From: a virus
DNA: 31,899 bases
Virus record (IMG/VR): IMGVR_UViG_3300003322_000272
Location: 1 to 31,899 of that record
Direction: 5' to 3' (one strand)
This document shows positions 20,568-29,242 of the stretch, piece after piece. The notes beneath the pieces were generated by a model. That model saw nothing but the letters and a program-made list of their open reading frames with translations. It did no database searches and was not told the origin of the DNA. Made by a program: the position numbers and the translations under genes. Every line of letters begins with the position of its first letter. The stretch's first letter is position 1.

Positions 20568-20617
20568 TTTCACGTGAAACTTATAACGAAAAAAATACTT
20601 ACTTTGTAATTCAAAGT
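20568..20617. promoter_or_regulatory. Two palindromes upstream of the terminase genes
   Basis: In the 104-bp gap before the small terminase gene there is a perfect 12-bp palindrome TTTCACGTGAAA (20568-20579) and an inverted repeat ACTTTG-n5-CAAAGT (20601-20606/20612-20617). The second contains TTACTTTG, one base off the TAnnTTTG -7 box, but no TTG lies about 20 bases upstream. This is probably the control region of the late packaging and sugar-transfer genes, possibly needing a phage activator. Confidence 0.45.
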
Positions 20618-20666
20618 GTTATCTATCAAAGATTAACCAACCGTACTAAACGATTATAAACGAAAA

Positions 20667-20921
20667 ATGAAATTCGGCCCAGGAAATCCTGGCAGACCTA
20701 AGGGAGCCAAGGATAAGACGACTACTGCAGCTAAGGAGCTTTTCATGAATATCATGGAGGGTGAGGTAGATCACATTAAACAGTCGCTAACCGAATTACG
20801 CAAAAAGGATAAGGCGAAGTATCTGGACACGTTATCAAAGTTCTTCCCATACTTTATCCCGAAACGAATAGAAATAGATACACCTAAAGAAATGGTAATT
20901 CATGTCAAACGACGTTCTTGA
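20667..20921 (+). CDS. Probable small terminase subunit (DUF5681-like)
   Basis: 84 residues. The opening KFGPGNPGRPKGAKDKTTTA is the 'G-N-P-G-R-P-K-G-A' AT-hook-like motif of DUF5681-type proteins that lie in front of large terminase genes. A helical body follows (HIKQSLTELRKKDKAKYLDT), then PYFIPKRIEIDTP. It overlaps the large terminase gene by 20 bases. It would recognise the packaging site, but it is shorter than classic small terminases. Confidence 0.68.
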   Translation: MKFGPGNPGRPKGAKDKTTTAAKELFMNIMEGEVDHIKQSLTELRKKDKAKYLDTLSKFFPYFIPKRIEIDTPKEMVIHVKRRS

Positions 20922-22155
20922 GGTTGATTTTATATTGCCAACGCTGCATCCGGCTCAAAGCCAGATTATATCCAATGCAAAACGATTTAATCACTTAAGG
21001 TGCGGGAGACGGTTTGGTAAAACAAGTCTTATCCTTGAACTGTCTTCAATATCGCTTGAAGGTTGGCCAGTAGGTATTTGGTTCCCAACTTATAAAGACC
21101 TTTCAGAAGTTTGGAAGGAATTGAAGAAAGCATACAAGCCTATAATCCAAAGGAAAGACGAGCAACTCAAGCAAATACAGCTATTTGGCGGTGGATTGAT
21201 TGACTTTTGGTCGATGGAAGATCCTGACAGTGGCCAGGGAAGAAAGTATAAACGCGCAATTATTGATGAGTCGGCCAAGGCCCCAAAACTTTATCAAGCT
21301 TGGGAGAATACAATCCGTCCTACCCTTACCGATTTTATAGGAGACGGGTATTTATTGAGTCGTCCTAAAGGCAAAAACAACGGCTTTTATAAGATTGAGG
21401 AGAAACATCATAAATTTGATAACTGGGCATTTTTCCATTTCACTACATATGATAATCCTTTCATAGATCGTAATGAGATTGAAGAGGCTAAACAGCAACT
21501 CGACGAAATAACATTTAGACAAGAATATTTAGCTGAATACGTTGACGCAAATGACCGGCCTTTCATGTATTGCTTTGATGTAAAAAAGCACGTAATATCG
21601 GATTACACGCCAAATAAACACTTACCATTATTGCTTAGCTGGGACTTTAACAAAGTTCCAATGACTTGCCTTGTCGGGCAGGAAATAGACCTTAAAACAT
21701 CGGTCATATTCGATGAAATAGACCTTCCTGATGGCTCGACGCCGGAGGTATGTGATATCATTATTGCTAACTATATCAGCTGGAGGTACAACATGCAAGT
21801 TACAGGCGACGCTACAGGAATGAACCGTAGCGCCATGGTGAAAGGTAACATGAACCATTATAGGGTCATGAAAGATAAGCTCGATTTACAGGATGAGGAC
21901 ATCAGAGTTCCGAGACACAACATGGCAGTATCTGATTCCCGCGTGCTATGTAATTCAGTTCTTAAAAACGCAAACTTCACAATAACAAAACGCTGTGTCA
22001 AGACTATACAGGATCTTGAAATGGCGATGGTTGATGATGAAGGAGAATTGATCAAGAACGGAGCCTACCCACTTCATAAGTTTGACGCATTTAGATATTT
22101 TATCCATTGCGTTTATCCGGACTTCATTAAACGACCGGAAAAATACCGTGATTAA
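20902..22155 (+). CDS. terL: Terminase large subunit
   Basis: 417 residues with both domains. ATPase: Walker A CGRRFGKTS (34-42), Walker B AIIDE (119-123). Nuclease (RNase H-like): Asp248 in LSWDFN, Asp303 in TGDATG, Asp395 in HKFDAFRYF. The protein is complete and of typical length. It powers DNA packaging into the prohead and cuts the concatemer. The next gene starts at an overlapping GTG (22148), beginning the sugar-transfer cassette where portal would normally follow. Confidence 0.92.
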   Translation: MSNDVLEVDFILPTLHPAQSQIISNAKRFNHLRCGRRFGKTSLILELSSISLEGWPVGIWFPTYKDLSEVWKELKKAYKPIIQRKDEQLKQIQLFGGGLIDFWSMEDPDSGQGRKYKRAIIDESAKAPKLYQAWENTIRPTLTDFIGDGYLLSRPKGKNNGFYKIEEKHHKFDNWAFFHFTTYDNPFIDRNEIEEAKQQLDEITFRQEYLAEYVDANDRPFMYCFDVKKHVISDYTPNKHLPLLLSWDFNKVPMTCLVGQEIDLKTSVIFDEIDLPDGSTPEVCDIIIANYISWRYNMQVTGDATGMNRSAMVKGNMNHYRVMKDKLDLQDEDIRVPRHNMAVSDSRVLCNSVLKNANFTITKRCVKTIQDLEMAMVDDEGELIKNGAYPLHKFDAFRYFIHCVYPDFIKRPEKYRD

Positions 22156-22681
22156 AGACATTTTCGATATTGTCGCATGTGGTGCTACGGGTTATAACTG
22201 GCCAGGCAATAGAATTTCCATTGGCGTAAATGATTCATGGAAGTTCGGCAAACCTACTACGCACCTTTTAGTAGCTAACCATGCAAGCAAGTTCGAGCCG
22301 GATAGACTTAGCACAATAAAAAATAGCACTCCAATAAAGTTCTTTTCAAACTCCGAATCTTGGAGAAAATACTTTCCTGACATGGTTCATTTCCGTACTG
22401 AATCTTGGAATGGACAACTAATAAAGAATCGCGGACTAACAACACTAACCACTTCGCCGGTGATCGCTATGCATTTAGCCTGGCAGTTAGGAGCTGACAG
22501 GATAGTCCTGTGGGGCGTTGACTTCAATGATCATCCGGAATGCAATGGCGTAAAATTGAAACAGGAAATCAGACAATACAAAGCCTTTATCGAGGCATTA
22601 AAAATTAATGGCGTGGAGGTTTACCTAGGATGCGAAGGAAGTGTTTTACAGGAATTTTTACAAATACATGAAATCGACTGA
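22148..22681 (+). CDS. DUF115/MAF-like Rossmann protein, possible glycosyltransferase
   Basis: 177 residues from GTG 22148, which overlaps the terminase stop; the longer frame from 22082 would start deep inside the terminase. Motifs: DIVACGATGYNW (11-18 core), IGVNDSWKFGKPTTHLL (25-41), TSPVIAMHLAWQLGADRIVL and GVDFNDH near 123-129. This is the pattern of the DUF115/motility-accessory-factor group, related to GT42-type sialyl/pseudaminyl transferases. A CMP-sugar-type transferase or sugar-handling role is plausible; the exact activity is unknown. It is first in the cassette. Confidence 0.55.
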   Translation: MIKDIFDIVACGATGYNWPGNRISIGVNDSWKFGKPTTHLLVANHASKFEPDRLSTIKNSTPIKFFSNSESWRKYFPDMVHFRTESWNGQLIKNRGLTTLTTSPVIAMHLAWQLGADRIVLWGVDFNDHPECNGVKLKQEIRQYKAFIEALKINGVEVYLGCEGSVLQEFLQIHEID

Positions 22682-22910
22682 GCTATACTATACTCCAACA
22701 TGTATTTCTTTTGAGGTACAGTACGACGATTTCTGGAAACTCCCTGAAAGTATAACCGACATATTACTTAATAGATCAGAATATAATATGTATCTACAAG
22801 GAACAAATGGCAATATTAAATTTAAAATTAGCGAAAGTGATTTTTATCATATGATGGATTTATACAGGGCCTATAGAAATGAAATAAACGAATTTATTGG
22901 TCACTCATGA
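22668..22910 (+). CDS. Hypothetical protein in sugar-transfer cassette
   Basis: 80 residues from ATG 22668, overlapping the preceding gene by 14 bases. Rich in Tyr and Asn with two acidic helices (DFWKLPESITDILLNRSEYN; ESDFYHMMDLYRAYRNEINE). No family recognised. It overlaps the next gene by four bases. Confidence 0.5.
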   Translation: MKSTELYYTPTCISFEVQYDDFWKLPESITDILLNRSEYNMYLQGTNGNIKFKISESDFYHMMDLYRAYRNEINEFIGHS

Positions 22911-23533
22911 TTGCTACGCTAACGTGTAATAGAGGCAAAGAACGTCCAAAGTTTATGGACTTCTGCTTGAGACAAGTTGAAAGAATGAAGCCAGATTATT
23001 CTATAGTCATCAACTACGAGCCAAAAAGCAATTCAGCTGACCTTATTCCTAGGATGAAGAAAGGCATTGAACTGGCCAAGGAGAAAGGCATAGATATAAT
23101 CTACGTAATTGAATCGGATGACAATTATCCGGTTAACTATTTCGATATAATGTCCATTGGTGATCATGACTTCATCGGCTTCAACAACACGGTTTATTAC
23201 AACATATTTAAAAGAACCTGGGAGCGCACCTATCACGATCATTCAAGTCTGTTTTGCACTGCCTTTAGAATATCGGCGCTAGATAAATTTCAATGGCCTG
23301 CCGATGATTACCTATGGCTTGACATTGCATTATGGAAGTATGCAAAGCAGAACAATAAGAAGTGGAAGTTAATTGAGACGGATAATCCATGCATCGGCAT
23401 TAAACACGGTATAGGGAAGTGCGGAGGAAAGGGGCATGTTATGAACCTGAAGAATAGCGATGCTGATTTTAGTTGGTTGAAGCGTAATGTCGATGAGGAG
23501 TCTTATAAATTTTATACAACGCTGAGTTTATGA
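22907..23533 (+). CDS. GT-A-like glycosyltransferase
   Basis: 208 residues. The opening MIATLTCNRGKERPKF resembles GT2 nucleotide-binding starts, with the acidic metal-binding site in YVIESDDNYP (Asp71, Asp72) after a helix of about 20 residues (RMKKGIELAKEKGIDIIYV). Later aromatic and Cys/Gly motifs (GIKHGIGKCGGKGH) may bind the acceptor. No membrane anchor. It overlaps both neighbours by four bases. Donor and acceptor cannot be told. Confidence 0.65.
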   Translation: MIATLTCNRGKERPKFMDFCLRQVERMKPDYSIVINYEPKSNSADLIPRMKKGIELAKEKGIDIIYVIESDDNYPVNYFDIMSIGDHDFIGFNNTVYYNIFKRTWERTYHDHSSLFCTAFRISALDKFQWPADDYLWLDIALWKYAKQNNKKWKLIETDNPCIGIKHGIGKCGGKGHVMNLKNSDADFSWLKRNVDEESYKFYTTLSL

Positions 23534-24096
23534 ATATGGGCAGTCTTTCAATTCTAATATGCACAATACCAAAACGTCAGGAGTTTTTAGATAGACTTCT
23601 TAAAATACTTTATCTACAGATTAAGCATCGGAGAGTAGACATTATCCTTGCCGACCATCAATCTGATAGCATTGGCAAGAAACGAAATAAATTATTAGAT
23701 TTGTGCACAACTGATTATCTGGCCCATATAGATGATGACGACAGGGTAAGCTATAATTATATTGATTTGCTTTTCGAAGGCATTGCAAAAGAAGTTGACT
23801 GTTGCAGTTTGAAAGGAATTATTACTGAAGATGGAAACAATCAGCTGTACTTTGAGCATTCAATTAAATACAATGCGTACAGAACAAATCCTGATGGGAT
23901 GCCGATCAGGTATGAACGCTACCCTAACCACCTTAATTGCATAAAATCAAGCATTGCAAAACAGTTTAAGTTTCCGGAAACAAATCACGGAGAGGATACG
24001 GACTGGGCAACACAGGTTTTTAAATCAGGACTTATAAAGACTGAACATTATATTCAAGAGGTCATTTACTATTACGATTATAGAAGCAAAAAATGA
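23530..24096 (+). CDS. Family 2-type glycosyltransferase
   Basis: 188 residues with the GT2 order: start SLSILICTIPKRQEFLDRLL, helix with GKKRNKLLDLCTTDYLAHID, acidic metal site HIDDDDRV (66-73), and a catalytic-base type motif HGEDTDWATQVF (153-163). The end ITYYYDYRSK-like strand is typical of GT2 proteins that glycosylate in the cytoplasm. Shorter than full-length GT2 enzymes but all key elements are present. Four-base overlaps on both sides. Confidence 0.78.
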   Translation: MNMGSLSILICTIPKRQEFLDRLLKILYLQIKHRRVDIILADHQSDSIGKKRNKLLDLCTTDYLAHIDDDDRVSYNYIDLLFEGIAKEVDCCSLKGIITEDGNNQLYFEHSIKYNAYRTNPDGMPIRYERYPNHLNCIKSSIAKQFKFPETNHGEDTDWATQVFKSGLIKTEHYIQEVIYYYDYRSKK

Positions 24097-25025
24097 AAGG
24101 CGCACTTAGCTACTCGTTATTTGGTTTTGATCGGTCACGCGCCGAAAACTCTTTTGATTTCCAAAGCTATCTGCGCGGCTTGCATCTATGTATTCGCTTC
24201 AATAGATTGATTTATCCGGGATGGACCAATGTATTAAACATTGACAACGCCAGCTACAACTCACCATACAAACCCATTTTCGATTGGCATGCAAAACAAG
24301 GCAACCTAATCATCAATTCTTTCGAAGATGGTAAGCCGCTATGTTTGGCGATGCTTCAAAGGCTTCGCACTGTTTTCATGATGGATGGCAGTAATTGGAA
24401 GTTTACGCACGTGCTCTGCCGGGATCTTGATTCAATCTCGACATATCGCGAGGCTCAAATGGTACAAGAATGGATTGAAGAAGATAAGGCCATTCACTGT
24501 ATAACGGATTCTATAAGCCACACCATTCCAATGATGGGTGGAATGATAGGGTTTAGGCCTGGATACGTAAATGACATCCTTAAAATTACTGATAACCCTT
24601 CTGATGCATTTAATAGATTGATTGAGCGCGGACACGGCATAGATTACCGACATAAAGGAACTGATCAGGATTTCTTGAACAGAGTTATTTATCCGTCTTG
24701 CTCAACGCATGCCACTGAACACTTTATTAAGGGAATGTCGCATAATTTAATTGAAGGAATTGGTAGGCATTACCATGTTCCAACTAATACACCTGATTGG
24801 ATATTCGATCCGAGGTGGTCTTGTGAAATATTATATAATATTGAGTCTGATCTAAAAGAGACAAACCTATTAGCTGGGCACGTCGGCGCAGCTGGGTATT
24901 ACGAAACGCCCACAATGAGATTTTTATACCACAAAGATCCATTCAAGGAATCATATCAAGAACTCGAAACCATGAGGGGATTTGAGCAAATATTTTACTG
25001 GAATACTAGAGAAGATTTAAGATAA
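24093..25025 (+). CDS. Glycosyltransferase-like protein (DxD type)
   Basis: 310 residues. Candidate metal-binding DxD in CRDLDSIS (Asp111, Asp113) following strand THVLC; a Gly/Met-rich loop MMGGMIGFRPG (147-157); and a second acidic site GTDQDFLN (189-196), the layout of GT8-like or related GT-A enzymes. The C-terminal 100 residues contain His/Trp-rich stretches (GIGRHYHVPTNTPDWIFDPR). No membrane anchor. The gene overlaps the previous by four bases and touches the next by one base. Confidence 0.65.
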   Translation: MKGALSYSLFGFDRSRAENSFDFQSYLRGLHLCIRFNRLIYPGWTNVLNIDNASYNSPYKPIFDWHAKQGNLIINSFEDGKPLCLAMLQRLRTVFMMDGSNWKFTHVLCRDLDSISTYREAQMVQEWIEEDKAIHCITDSISHTIPMMGGMIGFRPGYVNDILKITDNPSDAFNRLIERGHGIDYRHKGTDQDFLNRVIYPSCSTHATEHFIKGMSHNLIEGIGRHYHVPTNTPDWIFDPRWSCEILYNIESDLKETNLLAGHVGAAGYYETPTMRFLYHKDPFKESYQELETMRGFEQIFYWNTREDLR

Positions 25026-25309
25026 TGCAAAAACTACAACTTACCCGACAGCAAAGACGCCATCAAGAACGCGTTAGCCAAGATGCTCAAAATATCTTTA
25101 CAATGCTAACAAACAAATTCTTCACTTACTTCACAAACTCGGATGATCCTCTAGGCTATGATGTTGCCGAAAAAAGGAAATCATTAAACGCAATGTGGAA
25201 AACATATTGCCATCGAGCTCGGCTTATCAACGGAGCATCTGATAAATTCAATTCGTATTGCGATGAGTTAGTTGCGGATTATAAAAACAACCTCGATGCG
25301 ACTAATTGA
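25025..25309 (+). CDS. Hypothetical helical protein in cassette
   Basis: 94 residues, basic N-terminus (LTRQQRRHQERVSQDAQN) and helical body (EKRKSLNAMWKTYCHRARLI). It resembles small structural or adaptor proteins of phages, but I cannot name a family. The start overlaps the preceding stop by one base, and its end overlaps the methyltransferase start by 14. Confidence 0.5.
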   Translation: MQKLQLTRQQRRHQERVSQDAQNIFTMLTNKFFTYFTNSDDPLGYDVAEKRKSLNAMWKTYCHRARLINGASDKFNSYCDELVADYKNNLDATN

Positions 25310-25829
25310 AAACGAATGGCGATGGTTTGATGAGGAATTAAATATTCCTTATCCTTGGTATACTTCGCCATGCCTTAAGCATTTAATTACACTTGGCCTA
25401 CAAGGCAAAACAGTATTCGAATATGGTGTTGGCGACTCGACGGAATGGTGGAGGAAAAAAGGCACTATCATTGATGGAGTGGATAATAATATTGAATGGG
25501 CACTGAAGACTGGGGCACAGTACAAGCATCATACATATGAATACATAAATGCCATTGACACCGGTAAATTGTACGATATCATTGTCGTGGATGGTGAATG
25601 GAGAGATGAATGTGTTTATGGAGTTGTTGATTCCGAGCTAAAATACCCAAGTATTTTCAAATATCTAAAGCCATATGGGTTAGTAATAATTGACAACTAT
25701 AAACAGCCAAGCGTTCAAGAGCACTGGCCTTTAACAGAGGCGGTTATTGAAAGACTAAGACTTCAAGTTACTTATTTTAAAGAGCCTGATCATTACGACT
25801 GGCAGACCATAATTTTAAAGAAGCCATGA
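25296..25829 (+). CDS. Class I SAM-dependent methyltransferase-like protein
   Basis: 177 residues from ATG 25296. SAM-binding motif I GKTVFEYGVGDST (residues 38-49), acidic strand IIDGVDNN (58-65, motif II position), and LYDIIVVDGEW (motif IV region, 92-102). C-terminal strand YGLVIIDNYKQ fits the fold. The substrate could be a sugar or a protein; there is no DPPY/NPPY motif of DNA N6-methylases, so DNA methylation is unlikely. Ends in an ATGA overlap with the HNH gene. Confidence 0.68.
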   Translation: MRLIENEWRWFDEELNIPYPWYTSPCLKHLITLGLQGKTVFEYGVGDSTEWWRKKGTIIDGVDNNIEWALKTGAQYKHHTYEYINAIDTGKLYDIIVVDGEWRDECVYGVVDSELKYPSIFKYLKPYGLVIIDNYKQPSVQEHWPLTEAVIERLRLQVTYFKEPDHYDWQTIILKKP

Positions 25830-26299
25830 AGGAAATAAAATTGACTCGAGGTAAGGTTACAATAGTTGATAATGAAGATTTCGACTATTTGAATCAATTC
25901 AAGTGGAAAGCACAAAAAGCAACTCACTCATGGTATGCCAACCGCGTTGAATATATCAATGGAAAGCAAAGAATCCTGTACATGCACAGAGTTATTATTT
26001 GCGCTAATAAAGGTCAAATTGTAGATCATATTGATATGGAAGGGCTAAATAATCAAAAGCATAATCTGCGCATCTGTAGCGTTTCTCAAAACGCCATGAA
26101 TAGAAAACCTTTGTTACTTAAATCATCGAAATATTTGGGAGTATGCAGGTATAAAAATAAGTGGCGAGCAGGATTAAAGCATGAAGGCAAGCAACACCAC
26201 CTTGGCGACTATGATAGCGAGATCGATGCGGCCATTGCATATAACTCAGGAGCCAAACGAATACATGGGGATTTTGCTAGACTCAATCAGATTTTATGA
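25826..26299 (+). CDS. HNH homing endonuclease with AP2 DNA-binding domain
   Basis: 157 residues. HNH core: MHRVI with His54, DHIDMEGLNNQKHNLR with Asp67-His68 and Asn75/76/80. AP2 domain from about 101 to 154 (SKYLGVCRYKNKWRAGL, GDYDSEIDAAIAYN, GDFARLN). This is the standard free-standing HNH/AP2 homing endonuclease of phages. It sits between a methyltransferase and a glycosyltransferase gene with perfect ATGA overlaps at both ends, so its entry left the reading-frame coupling of the operon intact. It is a selfish insertion with no role in the sugar pathway. Confidence 0.9.
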   Translation: MKEIKLTRGKVTIVDNEDFDYLNQFKWKAQKATHSWYANRVEYINGKQRILYMHRVIICANKGQIVDHIDMEGLNNQKHNLRICSVSQNAMNRKPLLLKSSKYLGVCRYKNKWRAGLKHEGKQHHLGDYDSEIDAAIAYNSGAKRIHGDFARLNQIL

Positions 26300-27132
26300 A
26301 GAAATATATCATATTATCAGTTAATGAAAATGTTGACTATCTATACTACACTCCTTTGACTTGCTGGGCATGGCGGAGACTTGGATGGGAGCCGATATTG
26401 TTTTATCACACACAAAATCCCGGTAATGTCATAACTGAGATTGAAAAACTAGCGTTTGGTAAGTGTGACTTAATCCAAATACTAAAATCTATTGAGGGCT
26501 ATCGATCAGATACAATAACACAATGTTCACGTCTTTATGGAACATGTGTAACCGATGGATATATAATGACCGGAGACATCGATATGATCCCGTTGTCAGA
26601 CTACTGGCATCCAGACAAGAACAAGATTACGGTTTACGGGCATGACTTGACCGGATTCGGTCACTATCCGATTTGTTACATTGGAATGGACTCCATGAAG
26701 TGGGCCGATGTGATGAACATAAAAGATAACGACTATAATAAGTTGATTAAACGCGACCTTGATAATCTGCCACAGGCAAAATCAAGTGATTTTTATAAGT
26801 ATTGGTCAACCGATCAGGATTTAATAACAGATCGATTAAAGCAATACGGATTAGCGAATGTGGACTTCATTAATCGCGGTCAGTATTCAAACGGTTATGC
26901 AGTTGGTCGTGTGGATCGCGGGTCATGGACTTTAAATCATGATAAGTTTATCGACTGCCATATGCACAGGGATATTTTTAAAGCCTTTCAGAATCCAAAT
27001 CACGAGCACTTTGCGCTTTATAATAAGAAGTGGGAAGAAACAATGGAAATGCTGCATCAATGCTTCCCGGGTGAAGACTTTGATTGGTTTGTTAAGTATA
27101 CGTATGAATATGCGAAACTAGTTCAGATATGA
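26296..27132 (+). CDS. Glycosyltransferase-like protein (DxD type)
   Basis: 278 residues. Metal-binding motif MTGDIDMIPL (GDIDM, 93-97) after a long helix; second acidic site STDQDLIT (171-178); His-rich end region (DCHMHRDIFKAFQNPNHEH). The overall order DxD, then D-x-x-T/D-Q-D-L, is the same as in the 24093 protein, suggesting the two are distant paralogues. No membrane anchor. Four-base overlaps on both sides. Donor and acceptor unknown. Confidence 0.68.
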   Translation: MKKYIILSVNENVDYLYYTPLTCWAWRRLGWEPILFYHTQNPGNVITEIEKLAFGKCDLIQILKSIEGYRSDTITQCSRLYGTCVTDGYIMTGDIDMIPLSDYWHPDKNKITVYGHDLTGFGHYPICYIGMDSMKWADVMNIKDNDYNKLIKRDLDNLPQAKSSDFYKYWSTDQDLITDRLKQYGLANVDFINRGQYSNGYAVGRVDRGSWTLNHDKFIDCHMHRDIFKAFQNPNHEHFALYNKKWEETMEMLHQCFPGEDFDWFVKYTYEYAKLVQI

Positions 27133-27827
27133 TTTACGCATTTAATTTCACTTGCCCTCGAGATCAGGATCTGTCAAATTTAATGGTTGAAACATTAAGC
27201 AAGTACGCGCCTAGTAATTTAGGAACGATAAGAGTAGTTCAAACCGGTGGCAGAAAATACACAGCGTACGAAAATGGTGCTGGATGGAATCCTTCAATGA
27301 TGAAGCTTGATGAACTGGCTAACCTAGTGGAAGGATATGATATACAAAATGACGATTACATTCTATCTGTTGATAGTGATGTTGTATTTACGTCTCCCGA
27401 AGTATTTGAGCACGTTGATGGTAGCCATGAGTTAATAGGCATACAATCACAACAGCCATTTATCACTGCGTTTGGAAGTTGGGGTCACATGAGCGGATGT
27501 TTAATATTTATACGCGGTGACATCGCCCGGAAAATGTCTGATCTATCCGATGAAGAATTGGCGTTAATAAGACGCGATCACTTTCAGCGTTATAAGATCA
27601 CTGAAAATGAAGATGTGGTTTTAAGTTATCTCGCTAGATATTGCGGGGCATCGTCTTTTGATTTACCATCTCATTTGACAAGTAATAACTTTGAGGAAGA
27701 ACTAAAAAGAAAAGAACTACGATCATTTTACCATCTCAATTATGTTCCTAAAACATTCCTCGGGGAGGTAGTGGCTGGTAAGCAGGACATTCCAAAAGTT
27801 TTAAAACTCAAAACTATTGTGTTATGA
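27129..27827 (+). CDS. Glycosyltransferase-like protein (GT-A fold)
   Basis: 232 residues. Start MIYAFNFTCPRDQDLSNLMV; donor site YILSVDSDVVF (Asp82, Asp84); SWGHMSGCLIFIRGD is a typical acceptor loop; the last acidic site TENEDVVLSYLAR lies at 158-170. The order strand, DxD, G-x-x-x-F-x-R-G, E-D is that of GT-A enzymes in phage and capsule clusters. Four-base overlaps with neighbours. Confidence 0.65.
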   Translation: MIYAFNFTCPRDQDLSNLMVETLSKYAPSNLGTIRVVQTGGRKYTAYENGAGWNPSMMKLDELANLVEGYDIQNDDYILSVDSDVVFTSPEVFEHVDGSHELIGIQSQQPFITAFGSWGHMSGCLIFIRGDIARKMSDLSDEELALIRRDHFQRYKITENEDVVLSYLARYCGASSFDLPSHLTSNNFEEELKRKELRSFYHLNYVPKTFLGEVVAGKQDIPKVLKLKTIVL

Positions 27828-28033
27828 CAATGAAAGAATATAAGGATATAAAAAACTTTCCGCGTTTGTTTATTACCAAAGTAGATTATATATCGGATAA
27901 AGTGAAATTAAAGAATGGTGACATTTTTAAAGGAATTGAAAGTAAAACTTTAGGCGAAAGTGACTTCTCTATCATGGATGAGTTTAGATATGCTCATTAT
28001 TTCGAGAACTGTGAATTAATGAAGCAGGAATGA
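27824..28033 (+). CDS. Small hypothetical protein in cassette
   Basis: 69 residues, basic and aromatic (DIKNFPRLFITKVDYISDKV), with a beta-rich feel and an acidic C-terminus. No family recognised. ATGA overlaps on both sides show it is an integral part of the operon. Confidence 0.5.
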   Translation: MTMKEYKDIKNFPRLFITKVDYISDKVKLKNGDIFKGIESKTLGESDFSIMDEFRYAHYFENCELMKQE

Positions 28034-28590
28034 CACAGGAACAATTCATAGGACAATTATCAAATTGGGATGGTCACAGACGATTACTTTGGCATGCTTT
28101 GAACGAAACCACCGGCAGCATAATAGAAATGGGTGTGGGTAAAGGTTCAACCCCACAGCTCCACAAATTCTCTGAATTTCATAGTCGTCCTTTATTCAGT
28201 TACGAATACGATTTTGAGTGGTATAAGAAGTTCAAAAACATGAACACGTTTTTACACGACATCGAATGGGTAGACAATAATTGGGATATGGTGAACGAGA
28301 CCCACGAATCTTGCGGAGTTGTATTTATAGACCATAGCCCGGGTGAACGCAGGAAGATTGACATTAATTTATTTGCCAATAAGGCGCAGATAGTCGTCGC
28401 TCACGACACAGAGCCCAATGCAGATCACGGTTATCAGATGAGGGACGAGTTTAAAAAGTTCAAATACATTATTGAAGATAAAAGCTTTGACGCGTGGACA
28501 ACGTGTGGATCAAATTTCATTGACGTAACGAAGTTTGGAGGCACGTATGACTATAAGCCTATTACACCCGTCACGCGGACGGGCATATAA
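28030..28590 (+). CDS. Class I methyltransferase-like protein
   Basis: 186 residues. SAM-type motif I GSIIEMGVGKGSTPQL (29-44), acidic strand SYEYDFEW, and VFIDHSPGERR (98-108, motif IV-like), then VVAHDTEPN. The order matches small class I methyltransferases in polysaccharide clusters. The protein is distinct from the 25296 methyltransferase in sequence. It overlaps the previous gene by four bases and the next by 44 bases. Confidence 0.62.
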   Translation: MTQEQFIGQLSNWDGHRRLLWHALNETTGSIIEMGVGKGSTPQLHKFSEFHSRPLFSYEYDFEWYKKFKNMNTFLHDIEWVDNNWDMVNETHESCGVVFIDHSPGERRKIDINLFANKAQIVVAHDTEPNADHGYQMRDEFKKFKYIIEDKSFDAWTTCGSNFIDVTKFGGTYDYKPITPVTRTGI

Positions 28591-29242
28591 AAGTTTTGAA
28601 ACAATTTCTAAGTGGTTGAGGTGCGCTGGATCAAATGTTGAATTAGTTGTTTCAATTGACACAGACGATGAACAAAAGGATGAATACATTAAGCTTTATG
28701 GAGAAGCGGTTATTATTAACGATAATAAGTCATCTGTGGAGGCTGTCAACAAAGCAGCGCAAGCAAGCACCGGCGATTTAATGATAGTTGTTTCAGATGA
28801 TACTGATTGCTTTGAAGGCTGGGCAAACATGATTCTATCAGCGGTTAGCGATAAGAAAGACTTTGTTTTGAAGGTAAACGATGGGATTCAGAAATGGATA
28901 ATAACCATGCCTATACTTGATCGTGTGTACTATGACCGGTTTGGATATATTTACCATCCAGACTATAAACATATGTTTTGTGATACGCAGTTTACGCACG
29001 TGGCAGATATATTGAAGAAAGTAATCTGGCGTAATGATATATCATTTCCACACAATCACTATTCGACCAGGCGATCACAGCGCGATGCAATAAGTGAGAG
29101 AGCTGATGCAACGATAAATCACGGTAAAGAGGTATACTTACGCAATTTCAAAAACTGCTTTGGGCTCAATGGTATTGATCCATGGGACTTACATCAACTG
29201 GGCGAGGATAATAAACAATGGCTAATTAGAAATTTACGATGA
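28547..29242 (+). CDS. Family 2-type glycosyltransferase
   Basis: 231 residues from ATG 28547. Opening TISLLHPSRGRAYKSFETIS is a GT2 start; LVVSIDTDD (33-41) and LMIVVSDDTDCFEGW (78-92) are the nucleotide and metal-binding sites. An in-frame ATG at 28535 is possible but gives only four more residues. It overlaps the methyltransferase gene by 44 bases. Donor and acceptor unknown. Confidence 0.74.
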   Translation: MTISLLHPSRGRAYKSFETISKWLRCAGSNVELVVSIDTDDEQKDEYIKLYGEAVIINDNKSSVEAVNKAAQASTGDLMIVVSDDTDCFEGWANMILSAVSDKKDFVLKVNDGIQKWIITMPILDRVYYDRFGYIYHPDYKHMFCDTQFTHVADILKKVIWRNDISFPHNHYSTRRSQRDAISERADATINHGKEVYLRNFKNCFGLNGIDPWDLHQLGEDNKQWLIRNLR

